Shown here one piece after another: positions 15,445-24,600 of a stretch of 42,719 bases of DNA. Below the pieces are notes generated by a model. It made no database searches. It was not told the origin of the DNA and was given only the letters and a program-made list of their open reading frames with translations. A program made the translations under genes and the position numbers. Numbering within the stretch: position 1 is the stretch's first letter; the number at the start of each line of letters is the position of its first letter. The DNA lies in NCBI GenBank assembly GCA_009780855.1, contig WQZG01000023.1, positions 1 through 42,719 of the forward strand, written 5' to 3'. The stretch comes from Treponema sp. GTDB taxonomy: Bacteria > Spirochaetota > Spirochaetia > Treponematales > Breznakiellaceae.

Positions 15445-18400
15445 ATGAACAAACGCAGCGGCTTCCACACCAGAGCGGACTGGGAAAATTTCGATGTCAG
15501 CTCAATAAACCGGGAACCTGCCCATACACGTTGGGGCGCCTTTGAAAACGAAAAACAGGCGGCAGCATGCAGATACGGTTCATCAAAATTTACCAAAAAT
15601 CTGAACGGCGTATGGCAGTTCCGCCTGTATAAAAATCCCGATGCTGTAGATGATTTTTACAAACCGGATTACGATGATAAAAATTTCGGCAAAATTAATG
15701 TGCCCGGCAACTGGGAGCTCCAGCCGCAGAATACACCTGTCTTTGAAAGATCCGGCAAACCTATTTATACCAACGTTGTATATCCCTGGGATCTGGAAGA
15801 GGACGAAAAATACGCGGTCACGGCGAAGAACGGCAAACGCGTTCCCCAGCCGCCCTTTGTCCCAAAAGACAATCCGACCGGCTGTTACCGGACGCGTTTC
15901 GACATGAGCACCGATTTTGACAACAGGGAAACTTTTTTACGTTTTGAAGGCGTTGAGACCGCTTACTACGTCTGGGTCAACGGGAAACCGGTCGGGTACT
16001 CACAGGACAGCAAACTGCCTTCTGAATTCAACATCACCGAATTTCTTGTAAAGGGCAGCAACCTTATTGCCCTGGAAGTAATCCGTTTCGCGGACAGCAC
16101 TTACCTGGAAGACCAGGACTACTGGTATTTATCCGGTATTTACCGCAGCGTTTGGCTTGTGTCAAAGCCGGTTTACCGTATTGTTGATTATAAAATTACG
16201 GCGCTGCCGATTTTACCGCCAATGCCCATTATGCAGTCTGTGTCCGTTTTGTCGCCGGGGCAGTTTGTTAATCCGGCAATACCGCAGACGATTCCTGCGG
16301 AAACCGATGCGGTCTTCAGCATAGACGTCTCGGTTTCCAGGGCGCCGGGTTTCGCCGGCTGCAGAATAAAGGTGAGCCTTTACGACACGGATAAAAAAAT
16401 CGGCGAAGCGGCAGCAGAGGTGGAAGCGGAAGCAGGTTACCGCACAGACGCAAAGCCCACGGCGAACAGTGCGCGCGCAGCGTTCAGTTTAAAAAATATT
16501 AAACAATGGTCGCCGGCAAATCCAAAACTTTACACGGTTGTAATAACGTTAATCGGAGCGGACGGCAAAGCAGTTGATTTTGAAAGCTGCCGGACCGGAT
16601 TTAAAGTTCTGGAGATCCGCAAAGGCGTGCTGTATCTCAACGGGGCAAGGCTTGTTGTTAACGGCGTAAACCGCCACGATCACTGTTATAAATACGGCAG
16701 GGCGGTTCCGGCTGCGCATATGCGGGAAGAAATAATACAAATGAAGCGGATGAACATTAACGCGGTACGCACCTGCCATTATCCTGACGCGCCGGACTGG
16801 TATGACCTCTGCGACGAACTTGGCATTCTTCTGGTCTGCGAAACCAACCTGGAAACCCACGGGGTAAGCGGCATGCTCAGCCACAGACCCGAGCTGGCAA
16901 AGGAATATGTGGAACGCGGCCAGCGCATGGTTGTCAATTACAAAAACCACGTTTCGATATATTCGTGGTCGCTGGGAAACGAGAGCGGAACCGGCGCTAA
17001 CCACGCGGCAATGTACGGTTTTATAAAAGAATACGACAGCACCAGAGTTTGCCAGTACGAAGCCGGCGCGCCGGGGAAAAACATCTCCGACATCCGCGGG
17101 AACATGTACGCGCCTGTAGATCACATACTGGAAATGCTCGCAGATCCGAATGATGACAGGCCTATTATTCTGGTCGAATATCTTTATCAGATAATGAATT
17201 CCGGCGGAGGTCTGCAAAAATTTTTATGGCTGACGTCGCAGTTCCCGCGCTTCCAGGGAGGATTCGTATGGGACTGGCAGGATAAAAGCCTTCCGGCCAA
17301 AACAAAAGACGGCAGGGAATTCTTTGCGGTTGGAGGCGACTTTAACGAACCGTTCGTAGAAAAGGGCCACCCCGTTTTTATGTGCTGCAACGGAGTAGTA
17401 CTGCCGGACCTAAAATGGAAACCGGTTGCTTACGAACTCAAGCAGGCATACTGCGCGATCCGCATCGAAAGAAGTAATTTGCAGGCAGGACGTAGCGGCA
17501 GTACCGGCGAAGATAAATTTATCGCAAGCAGGCCGGTCAATCTTTGCGGAGATACAAAAGCGGAGGCACTGGACTGTTTTGCGGTAATACGCGAGGACGG
17601 AATAATAATCGCGGAAAAACCGGTAAGACTTCCGGATCTGCCAATCGGCGGCCGGCAGTCATTTGAATATAAATTGCCCATTAAAAAACAACCGGGAAAA
17701 GAATATACAATAACCTTTTCGTTAAAGCAAAAAGAAGATACGTTTTACGCGGCAAAAGGCACAGAAGCGGGAGCGTACCAGTTCTTGCTGGAACAGGTTT
17801 CGGATTTGCAGTCCGCCTCCGCTTTGGTTAAACAAAGTAATTCTTTAAAACAGGGTAAATCCAAACAACAGGATAAATCCGTAACAGAAAAGCAGACCGT
17901 TTTTGTTTTCGACAAAGATGACAGTTTCCAAATCAGCATACCCGGCAAAGTCCACGGCCGGGTAACAAGCGCGATAATCGATAAAAAAACCGGCCTGCTT
18001 ACGGAATTCAGAAAAGCAGAAGACCATTTTATTAAAACAGGGTTTATGCCGACGCTTAAACGGCCGCTTACAGGACTGGACTGCCGCAAAGACTGGGGCT
18101 GGTATAACGAATACGACAGAACCAGAAATCTGGTACACACTATTACCGGCGCCAGATTATTTACAGAAACAGAAGCCGAGGGCGCAGACGCCGCAGCTGG
18201 CGGGAACCGCATCGCTGCTGACGGCAGGAGCCATCTCGGCACCCTGGCAGCCGCAGTCCGCATTGAATTCAGTTTTGTAATGGGAGATAAAAAAAGCCCG
18301 CCGATAAACGGAACCCTGGCTTATACTTTTAACGCAGACGGACGCATGAACGTCGATTACCGCATGCGCCTGGACCAGACATTGCAGGCTGTTCCAAGAA

Positions 18401-18846
18401 TCGGCCTGGAGATGGTACTGGCAGAAGGTTTTAAAGACGTCAAATATTACGGGTACGGCCCAACGGAAAACTACCCGGACCGCATGCTTGCCGCGGTTCT
18501 GGCGGTGCACGATTCTTCAATCGAAGCCCAGCATTTCCCGTTTATACCGCCCTGCGAGAACGGCGGACACGAGGGAACCCGCTGGTTACAGTTCGGCGCG
18601 GACGGCAGGGGAATCAAAATTGAATCCAAATCCCCTTTCCATTTTGACGTTCACTTCAATACAGCCGATGATTACATCAGCGCCGCCCATGATCACGAAC
18701 TGATCAGGAGAAAAACAGCCGTTGTCCACATCGACGCGGCCCACGGACCCATTGGTTCGGATATGGCCTGGAGCACGGTCATGCCTGCCGAACACGCCCT
18801 GGGCGGCGGCACTTACAGCCTGAACTTTGATTTTTTAATCTGGTAA
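15445..18846 (+). CDS. GH2 beta-galactosidase (LacZ-type), 1133 aa
   Basis: A large glycoside hydrolase family 2 enzyme with no signal peptide, so cytoplasmic. The N-terminal sugar-binding domain has VPGNWELQ and YTNVVYPWD; the central barrel begins VNGVNRHDH. The acid/base is Glu513 in SLGNESGTGANH. The nucleophile is Glu578 in ILVEYLYQIMNSGG, which differs from the usual CEYAHAMGNS. A substrate-stacking block GGFVWDWQD and the C-terminal Bgal small-chain-like domain with YYGYGPTENYPDR complete the LacZ architecture. A Lys/Gln/Ser-rich segment near 810-830 looks like a linker. AGGAG lies 6 nt before the ATG. The last four residues and stop lie inside a palindrome shared with the convergent GH88 gene. 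The altered nucleophile context suggests a substrate other than plain lactose. Confidence 0.92.
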   Translation: MNKRSGFHTRADWENFDVSSINREPAHTRWGAFENEKQAAACRYGSSKFTKNLNGVWQFRLYKNPDAVDDFYKPDYDDKNFGKINVPGNWELQPQNTPVFERSGKPIYTNVVYPWDLEEDEKYAVTAKNGKRVPQPPFVPKDNPTGCYRTRFDMSTDFDNRETFLRFEGVETAYYVWVNGKPVGYSQDSKLPSEFNITEFLVKGSNLIALEVIRFADSTYLEDQDYWYLSGIYRSVWLVSKPVYRIVDYKITALPILPPMPIMQSVSVLSPGQFVNPAIPQTIPAETDAVFSIDVSVSRAPGFAGCRIKVSLYDTDKKIGEAAAEVEAEAGYRTDAKPTANSARAAFSLKNIKQWSPANPKLYTVVITLIGADGKAVDFESCRTGFKVLEIRKGVLYLNGARLVVNGVNRHDHCYKYGRAVPAAHMREEIIQMKRMNINAVRTCHYPDAPDWYDLCDELGILLVCETNLETHGVSGMLSHRPELAKEYVERGQRMVVNYKNHVSIYSWSLGNESGTGANHAAMYGFIKEYDSTRVCQYEAGAPGKNISDIRGNMYAPVDHILEMLADPNDDRPIILVEYLYQIMNSGGGLQKFLWLTSQFPRFQGGFVWDWQDKSLPAKTKDGREFFAVGGDFNEPFVEKGHPVFMCCNGVVLPDLKWKPVAYELKQAYCAIRIERSNLQAGRSGSTGEDKFIASRPVNLCGDTKAEALDCFAVIREDGIIIAEKPVRLPDLPIGGRQSFEYKLPIKKQPGKEYTITFSLKQKEDTFYAAKGTEAGAYQFLLEQVSDLQSASALVKQSNSLKQGKSKQQDKSVTEKQTVFVFDKDDSFQISIPGKVHGRVTSAIIDKKTGLLTEFRKAEDHFIKTGFMPTLKRPLTGLDCRKDWGWYNEYDRTRNLVHTITGARLFTETEAEGADAAAGGNRIAADGRSHLGTLAAAVRIEFSFVMGDKKSPPINGTLAYTFNADGRMNVDYRMRLDQTLQAVPRIGLEMVLAEGFKDVKYYGYGPTENYPDRMLAAVLAVHDSSIEAQHFPFIPPCENGGHEGTRWLQFGADGRGIKIESKSPFHFDVHFNTADDYISAAHDHELIRRKTAVVHIDAAHGPIGSDMAWSTVMPAEHALGGGTYSLNFDFLIW

Positions 18847-18869
18847 ATTAATTTACCAGATTAAAAAAT
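18830..18869. terminator. 40-bp perfect palindrome forming the shared 3' ends of two convergent genes
   Basis: The left arm (18831-18849) reads ttttttaatctggtaaatt and the right arm (18850-18868) is its exact reverse complement; one more pair extends each side. Both strands present a long hairpin with an A run before and a T run after, so it should terminate transcription in both directions. Each arm encodes the final Phe-Leu-Ile-Trp and stop of one gene; the two stops are 6 bp apart. Confidence 0.9.
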
Positions 18870-19992
18870 TTTTGCCCAATATCCGCAGGATCGCCTCGGT
18901 AAAAAAATAGTCTCCGTAAATAATGGGGACTTCCGTATCGGCGGGGCCGCCGTGGTAGGAGCCTGTACCCTTTCCCATTATGCCGTCGGTTTCTGTATTC
19001 CAGTCGGCAAAGTTTTTTTCGCAGGTGCGCAGCAGCTTTATTGCGGCGTCGTAATACAGCGGCGCTTCAAATTCACCGGTCTGGTCAGCGAGTTCCAGAA
19101 GGCCGCAGGCGCCGATCATTGCGGAGGTAGAATCATACTTGACCGGCTCGGCCGGGGCGCGGAAGTCAACCAGGGGCAGCCATTCGTTTTTTGCGGAATT
19201 GGCAATAAAGTAATGGGCGATCTTCTTGGACGTGTCCAGGTATTTTTTGTCCAGTGTATGAAGATAACTAAGGACAAATCCGTAAAGACCCCAGGCCTGG
19301 CCCCTTGTCCACGAAGATCCTGACGCGTAACCCTGACCGCCGGGAAGTTCCAGACATTCGCCGGTTTCCGGGGAGAGTATTGCGATGTGGTTGCAGCTTC
19401 CGTCGGCACGGACCAGGATATCATTTGTAGTATGGGCGTGGTTTTGGGCAATCATTTTAAAACGCGGGTCATCGGTTTCCCTTGAAGCCCAGTAAAGAAG
19501 GGGAATGTTCATCATACAGTCGATAATAATCCAGCCGGTCCGATCGCCGTTCCAGGCGCGGATAAACCTGCCAGCGGGATTGTAGCGGCCTGCCAGAAGA
19601 TTTGCGGCGTGCAGGCCGCGACGCCTGGAATCTTTATTGCCGGTAAGCCGGTAATCGGCGACAGCGGTATGCAGCCACATAAATCCCAGGTCGTGGTGCA
19701 GCCCTTCATACATTTCAAGGGCTCTGTCAAAACGCTTAATCACCGCCTCCGCTGTACCGCGGAAAACTTCATCCTTTGAAGCGTTATACATCTGCCACAG
19801 CATTCCCGGCCAGAAACCGTTGGTCCACCAGAATATTTTTTCCGGAGTTTCCAGGTCATGGTAACGGCCGTCTTTTGGTATATAAGGAATCCAGTCGCCC
19901 ATCCTGGCGCACTCGGCCTTAAGTTTTGAATTAAGTTTTTTATAAATCCCGTCCGCCCATTCCCTGTCAGCAGCTTTAACCTGGTATGCCAT
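18853..19992 (-). CDS. GH88 unsaturated glucuronyl hydrolase
   Basis: 379 residues from the ATG at 19992. GH88 enzymes hydrate and release 4,5-unsaturated uronic acids from the ends of lyase-generated oligosaccharides. Visible family features: WTNGFWPGMLW near the start, Asp101 in HHDLGFMW and Asp158 in IIIDCMMNIPLLYWA at the places of the two catalytic aspartates, ASGSSWTRGQAWGLYGF, and a late HGGPADTEVPIIYGDYFF. No signal peptide, so it acts on imported oligosaccharides. The frame could be extended to 20049, but that would run through a 34-bp palindrome. The start at 19992 has a GGGGGG run 4-5 nt upstream. It converges with the GH2 gene, and together they suggest use of a galactose- and uronate-containing glycan. 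Confidence 0.9.
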   Translation of the reverse strand: MAYQVKAADREWADGIYKKLNSKLKAECARMGDWIPYIPKDGRYHDLETPEKIFWWTNGFWPGMLWQMYNASKDEVFRGTAEAVIKRFDRALEMYEGLHHDLGFMWLHTAVADYRLTGNKDSRRRGLHAANLLAGRYNPAGRFIRAWNGDRTGWIIIDCMMNIPLLYWASRETDDPRFKMIAQNHAHTTNDILVRADGSCNHIAILSPETGECLELPGGQGYASGSSWTRGQAWGLYGFVLSYLHTLDKKYLDTSKKIAHYFIANSAKNEWLPLVDFRAPAEPVKYDSTSAMIGACGLLELADQTGEFEAPLYYDAAIKLLRTCEKNFADWNTETDGIMGKGTGSYHGGPADTEVPIIYGDYFFTEAILRILGKNFLIW

Positions 19993-20026
19993 ATTGCCCC
20001 CCGCAGCGTGATTTGTTTTATATAGT

Positions 20027-20060
20027 GTCTGTCCATAATGTAGACACATTATGGACAGAC
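20027..20060. promoter_or_regulatory. 34-bp perfect inverted repeat upstream of GH88 (probable operator)
   Basis: Arms gtctgtccataatgt (20027-20041) and its exact complement (20046-20060) flank agac. On the minus strand it is followed by TATATAAAA, a possible -10 region, 7-15 nt before the GH88 ribosome-binding site. The position fits an operator overlapping the GH88 promoter. It could also fold as a hairpin if transcribed. Confidence 0.7.
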
Positions 20061-20107
20061 TACCTTGAATACCGTATTTTCGTAGCCTTTAGGCGAGAAA
20101 ATATAAG

Positions 20108-20142
20108 GTTTGTCTGCAAAGTAACCGACTTTGTAGACAAAC
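20108..20142. promoter_or_regulatory. Second 15-bp-arm inverted repeat upstream of GH88
   Basis: Arms gtttgtctgcaaagt (20108-20122) and actttgtagacaaac (20128-20142) pair with one mismatch around a 5-nt loop. It shares the core TGTCTRC / GTAGACA with the palindrome at 20027-20060, 47 bp away, as expected of two sites for one regulator. Confidence 0.6.
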
Positions 20143-20353
20143 ACTATTTATCATTTTTAATGAGAATTTGTTATATGTCAATGACTTTGTTATTGGCTTA
20201 TTATTGGATTTTTTTGGATTTTTTTTTGAAAAATATGGTTTTTAAATATTTGCGCGTTATATTAATTTGCAGGAGATGATTGATTTTATATCCTGCCGAT
20301 TTTTCGGTTCGGCAGATAAACGTAATTACAAAATAAATCGGCAAGGAGGGCCA

Positions 20354-20392
20354 ATGGAAAATCCGCCCGAAGTTTCAGGGCCGGTGTTCTAA
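20354..20392 (+). CDS. Possible 12-residue leader peptide
   Basis: AAGGAGGG (20343-20350) is followed by ATG at 20354 and an ORF reading MENPPEVSGPVF before TAA at 20390-20392. The ribosome-binding site is among the strongest in the window. The stop codon sits at the start of the loop of a 9-bp hairpin whose left arm is the last three codons. An intrinsic terminator lies 110 bp further on, before the META-domain gene. This arrangement resembles a translated attenuation leader. The peptide is not rich in one amino acid beyond two adjacent prolines, so what it would sense is unclear. It could also be chance. Confidence 0.4.
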   Translation: MENPPEVSGPVF

Positions 20393-20406
20393 ATAATGAA
20401 CACCGG
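20381..20406 (+). promoter_or_regulatory. Hairpin overlapping the end of the 12-codon ORF
   Basis: Arms ccggtgttc (20381-20389) and gaacaccgg (20398-20406) pair perfectly; the 8-nt loop begins with the TAA stop. A ribosome reaching the stop would keep the stem open. No U run follows, so this is not itself a terminator. Confidence 0.6.
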
Positions 20407-20502
20407 TGTTTAGTTCAAACAATTTTTACATTCTGCAAAGATTTCCCAAATTTCTGCATTTGCAGATATTCGTAAAATTAAACCGAAAAAAAATCGGAAT
20501 AA

Positions 20503-20530
20503 GGCCGGAAATAATCCGGCCCTTTTTTTT
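20503..20530 (+). terminator. Intrinsic terminator upstream of the META-domain gene
   Basis: Stem ggccgga (20503-20509) / tccggcc (20515-20521), 5-nt loop, then C and eight T. No conventional gene precedes it on this strand, so it must end a small transcript or attenuate the downstream genes. Confidence 0.85.
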
Positions 20531-20660
20531 ATCTGTACACGCCGGCTGTTGCAAACGCTGATAAAATACATCGTTAACTGCGCTGATGGTTTTAATTTTT
20601 TATAAAAAATAATATATTTGAAACAATTAAAATTTAACATTTAAAAAAGGAGTTAATCAA

Positions 20661-21122
20661 TTGGAAATAAAAATCGCCGCAGTTTTTATTCTGATGGTCC
20701 TGGCAGCCCAGTTCTGCGCCGCAAGCGCAATGGCGCAAAAAGCGGAAAACATCGCCAATATCCAGGGCAAAGACTGGATACTTGAGCAGGTAAACAGCGG
20801 ACAGGCTTCTGTCCGAATCGACAGAGCAGGAAGTACGGCAGATGTTTATACGATCAGATTTGATGCTGACAGGATCAGCGGCGCGGCCGCGCCCAACCGG
20901 TACTTCGGCCCGTATACTGCCGGAGATGGCCTGGCCGTCTCATTCGGTATGATTGGCAGCACCATGATGGCCGCCCTGTTTGAACGGACGGACCTAAGGG
21001 AACAGGATTATTTTAATTACCTGCAAAAAGCATACCGCTGGAATTTAAGCAGCGAAAAACTGGAACTGTATACGCTGGACGCTGACGGCAATGAAGCGGT
21101 TCTGGTATATAGTCTAAAATGA
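20661..21122 (+). CDS. Secreted META/HslJ-like domain protein
   Basis: 153 residues starting at TTG 20661 with AAGGAG 8 nt upstream; no ATG fits the signal peptide. Residues 1-25 are a signal sequence (IKIAAVFILMVLAAQFCAA, cleavage near SAMA-QKA), so the protein is exported. A weak lipobox around Cys19 is possible. The mature part follows the META/HslJ pattern: GKDWILEQVN, a strand with RISGAAAPNRYFGPYT in place of the usual GxxGCNxYxGxY, SFGMIGSTMMAALF, and a final LELYTLDADG. META proteins are small envelope proteins of unclear function, often linked to stress. The stop overlaps the next start as ATGA. Confidence 0.75.
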   Translation: MEIKIAAVFILMVLAAQFCAASAMAQKAENIANIQGKDWILEQVNSGQASVRIDRAGSTADVYTIRFDADRISGAAAPNRYFGPYTAGDGLAVSFGMIGSTMMAALFERTDLREQDYFNYLQKAYRWNLSSEKLELYTLDADGNEAVLVYSLK

Positions 21123-21631
21123 AATCCAAAAACGCCGGGCTTAAAACACTTGCCGCAGAACTGGAAAGCCTTATCCCGCAGCTTGATGCCGAAGGACTGG
21201 AGTACCTGATTCAGCAGGCCAGGATCCATCTGTACAATATGCAGGTGGATGAGCATAACAGGTCGGTAATAGAAGAAGCCAATAAAGCAAATGCCGCAAA
21301 ACCCGTTTCCAAAACAGCGGCAGATAAAACCGCAGCCCGGACAGCCGGATCAAGTACAGGATTTACAATCAGGGGAACAGAGAGCGGATCAAGTTTTTAT
21401 TTTCACTATAAAAATAACGACGTGATGTTCTCCCGCGGCGAAATGCTGCGCCTGTCAAAAATTGTGAACGGTCCGGGCACCGATTTGGAAATCCGGGAAA
21501 GGCTCTACAACTGGTTCGACAGGGAGAGAAGGGATATATTTGCGCTCGCCAACATGAAGGACAAGTTTGACGAGCGCCTTAAAGAACTGGTCAAAGTATT
21601 AAAAAAATCACTGGTTCAATCTAAAAAATAA
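21119..21631 (+). CDS. Conserved-looking hypothetical protein coupled to the META gene
   Basis: 170 residues, not recognised. Predicted mostly helical and charged: an N-terminal helical part (ELESLIPQLDAEGLEYLIQQ), an Ala/Thr/Lys-rich linker at about 55-78, a short central strand segment (SSFYFHYKNNDVMFSRGEM), and a C-terminal helical part rich in Arg/Lys/Glu. No signal peptide or membrane segment, so cytoplasmic. Its ATG overlaps the META-domain stop (ATGA), implying coupled translation. Its last 11 bp overlap the end of the convergent GH2 gene. Confidence 0.7.
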   Translation: MKSKNAGLKTLAAELESLIPQLDAEGLEYLIQQARIHLYNMQVDEHNRSVIEEANKANAAKPVSKTAADKTAARTAGSSTGFTIRGTESGSSFYFHYKNNDVMFSRGEMLRLSKIVNGPGTDLEIRERLYNWFDRERRDIFALANMKDKFDERLKELVKVLKKSLVQSKK

Positions 21632-24600
21632 AAAGCTTCATTCTGAACAGCCCCGGACGCACCTTATATTCTTCTCTGGTATCCGGACCGCAGGTCGCCG
21701 TTCCTATTCCGCGCTGTGCGATGTCAATTGACAGGAAATATTTTCCGTCCGACTTCTGCGTTAAATCTGCCAGTTCCCAGGTATGGAAGGCCTTCCACAT
21801 GTTCTCCTGGCTGTAGCGCGAAACACCGATGTTAAAAGGCGTTTCCCCGCGGACAGTAATATTTGCTTCGGCAGGATTGGAAGAAAGCAATGTAAAAGCG
21901 CGGACGCCGCTGCGGTTGCCGTTTTCCTGCGGCACAACATAGGGCGTCTCAAATTCAGCAATACCCAATTTATGGCGTCCAAGGAAAACTCCGGCAAGCC
22001 TGTCCGGATAGGATTCCTCCGGGCCAAGACCCAGCCAGGAAATTTCGTTATAAAAGGCAGGGATCTCCGCCATAATACCGACTTTGGGAAGGTCCGGCAG
22101 TTCTTGATCAAGATCAAAAATTATTTCCATTACCATTGGGACGCCAGGTGCGCCTAGCGTAGGTCCGGTAACTGTCAGCGAATATGTTCCAAGACCGGGC
22201 GCCGCCATATATCGCTGATACTGGCCTGACGCTTTAACACCTGCAAGCAGAGTTGCCGATGTACGGACAGCCGGCTGGCCGTCAAGGAAGGTTTTTTCTT
22301 TTTTCTCATTTACCGTCTGCATGTGCAGCAGGTCAAGTCCAACCCAGGCGCCCAAAGCCTTGCCCTTGTGGGTCAGTCTCTCCGCAGATTCACCCTTGCA
22401 ATAGAGGTCGGTCTTAAGCCCGTCGTTCTGCGTCGGCACGCGGTACAGCGAAGGTTTGAACAGGGCGCTGAATTTCTGCAAATCGTCTTCGTTAAGTTTT
22501 GTACCGGCAATAATTTGGGAGTGAACCCGTTCTTCCTTGAGCAGCCTGTGAGCGTTGGCAACAACATGGCCTTTTTGTGCCCAGGGTGTGTCTTCTTTAA
22601 GAACAAATTCCGCGCGGAAGATTACGGCGCCTTCAAAAGACGGGAGATCGATCCGTTTATCTTTGGCAAAATCAATTTCGGCTTTTTCGCCGGGCCTTAG
22701 CGCGGGAAACTCCATGGTTCCTTCAAGAATTGTATTTGTGCCAAGGGAGTTGGTTTTTGCCTCAAAAAATTTAAAACGCAGCAGCAGATGATCGAGGCTG
22801 CTAAAATCGTAGCGGTTTTCTGCGATAAACCCAAAAGGCTTACCCGGAATTCCTGTGAGCCGCACCGGAGCATGGACCTGTTTGCATTCGGCCATTCCGG
22901 GCTTGAGACCCTGGTCGGGAAAGATGAGGCCGTCGCAGACAAAATCGTAGTCGGTAGGAAGGTCGCCGAAATCGCCGCCGTATTTCCAGTATTTGACGCC
23001 TTCTTTTGTGTAAGCCTCAAATCCGTGATCGCGCCATTCCCAGATAAATCCGCCCTGCAAGCCGTGATGCGTTTCAATTGCTTTCCAGTAGTCGGCAAGG
23101 CTGCCGTTGGAATTGCCCATGGCATGGGAATATTCGCACATAATCAGCGGTCTAAAATCACTGCGGTAACGGACATAGTCAACAATATTTTCGATAACCG
23201 GGTACATGGGGCAGATTATGTCAGTGACGCCTTTACCCTGCTCCCAGTTGTCCAGCGGATTTGACTTGCTCCGCATGGTTCCTTCGTAATGTACAGGTCT
23301 GGACGAATCATAAAAACGAATCCAGGCAGCGCCGGAGTTATGGCTGGCTCCCCAGCCGCTTTCATTGCCAAGCGACCAGACTATAATGGCGGGGTGATTC
23401 TTGTCGCGCTCAACCATGCGCTGCATACGGAGTACAAAGGCATAAGCCCAGCGCGTTTCGTGGCTTAATTGATTTTGGTAGCCGTGGCTTTCAGCATCGG
23501 CTTCGTCCCAAAGGTAGATACCGTAACGATCGCAGAGTTCGTACCAGCGCTCATCATCCGGATAATGCGAAGTCCGTATCGCATTGAAGTTGTGGGTCTT
23601 GAGAATCTTGATGTCCCGCACCATCTTTTGGGTAGAAATGGTTTTACCGGTTTTTTCGTCATGCTCGTGGCGGTTGGCGCCCTTGATGTAAACCATCTTG
23701 TCGTTGATCAACAATTCCCGGTTGGCGATCTTTAAATTTCTAAAACCGGTACAGAAAGCCGCAGTCTGCAGAAGTTTATTGTCACGCAAAAGCTCAACGC
23801 AAAGTATGTACAGATTTGGAGTTTCGTGAGTCCAGGCTTTTGGATTTTCCAGAACAAACTCGGCACACGCGGTATTGTTGTTAAGCCGGTAATCGGCAAA
23901 AAGCTCAATGCTTCCGCTTAAAAGGCTGCCGCCGTTTACAAGGTCTTCTGCTTTTTTCTTTGCGTCATCAAGACTTGACGGAAGACTAAATGGATACAGA
24001 TTGTACTTAATTAAAAATGGCTTTTCATTTTCATTAATTACTGTTCCGGAATTTCCTGAGATGCGGAAATCAGGGAGGTTTCCGCCCAGGGTAACGGAAA
24101 GATCGATTTTACCGGTCTTGTTTTCGCAGCCGGTAATATGGCCGGGCACTGCCATGATATCTTTGATGTAACAATCCTGTGTGCAGTACAGGTAAACGGT
24201 GCGGTGAATTCCTCCCAGCCACCACTGATCCTGATCTTCGACATAGCTGGCGTCCGAGTAACGGATCACTTTAATGCAAAGCAGATTTTCGCCTTCTTTG
24301 ACAAAGGGCGTAATGTCATATTCGGACGGCAGGCGCGATATTTTTCCCATTCCGGCGAAAAGGCCGTTAACGTAAATCATGGACACGCTCTCTGCAGAAC
24401 CGACATGCAGTACAATGCGCTTGCCTTTCCACGTTTGCGGAAGCGTAAAGTTCCGCCGGTAAAGTCCGGTCGGATTTTCCTGCGGCGCGTGGGGAGGCGA
24501 TACCTTGAAGGGCATCTGGACGTTTGTATAATGGGGCTTGTCAAAGGTGTTGTTGAAATGTGAATCACCGCCCTGCCTTGTCCATGTTCCGGGTACTGTT

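Larger units (their letters stand above)
20143..20660. other. Long intergenic region with a possible leader or small-RNA unit
   Basis: No ordinary gene. 20143-20260 is very A/T-rich, with a possible -10 TATATT near 20254. From about 20266 there are a weak hairpin (gcagga/tcctgc), a stem ctgccga/tcggcag (20293-20315), a 12-codon ORF with a strong ribosome-binding site, a hairpin over its end, a short stem tctgca/tgcaga, and an intrinsic terminator at 20503-20530. 20531-20650 is A/T-rich and leads to the META-domain gene. Confidence 0.5.

Noticed and set aside
16549-17217. 222-codon open frame on the minus strand inside the first GH2 gene
   Set aside because: It is the antisense shadow of the conserved GH2 barrel including both catalytic glutamates; no family resemblance.
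19993-20049. Longer GH88 start at 20049
   Set aside because: The extension lies in the 34-bp palindrome and promoter-like sequence; the ATG at 19992 has a G-rich ribosome-binding site and gives the expected length.
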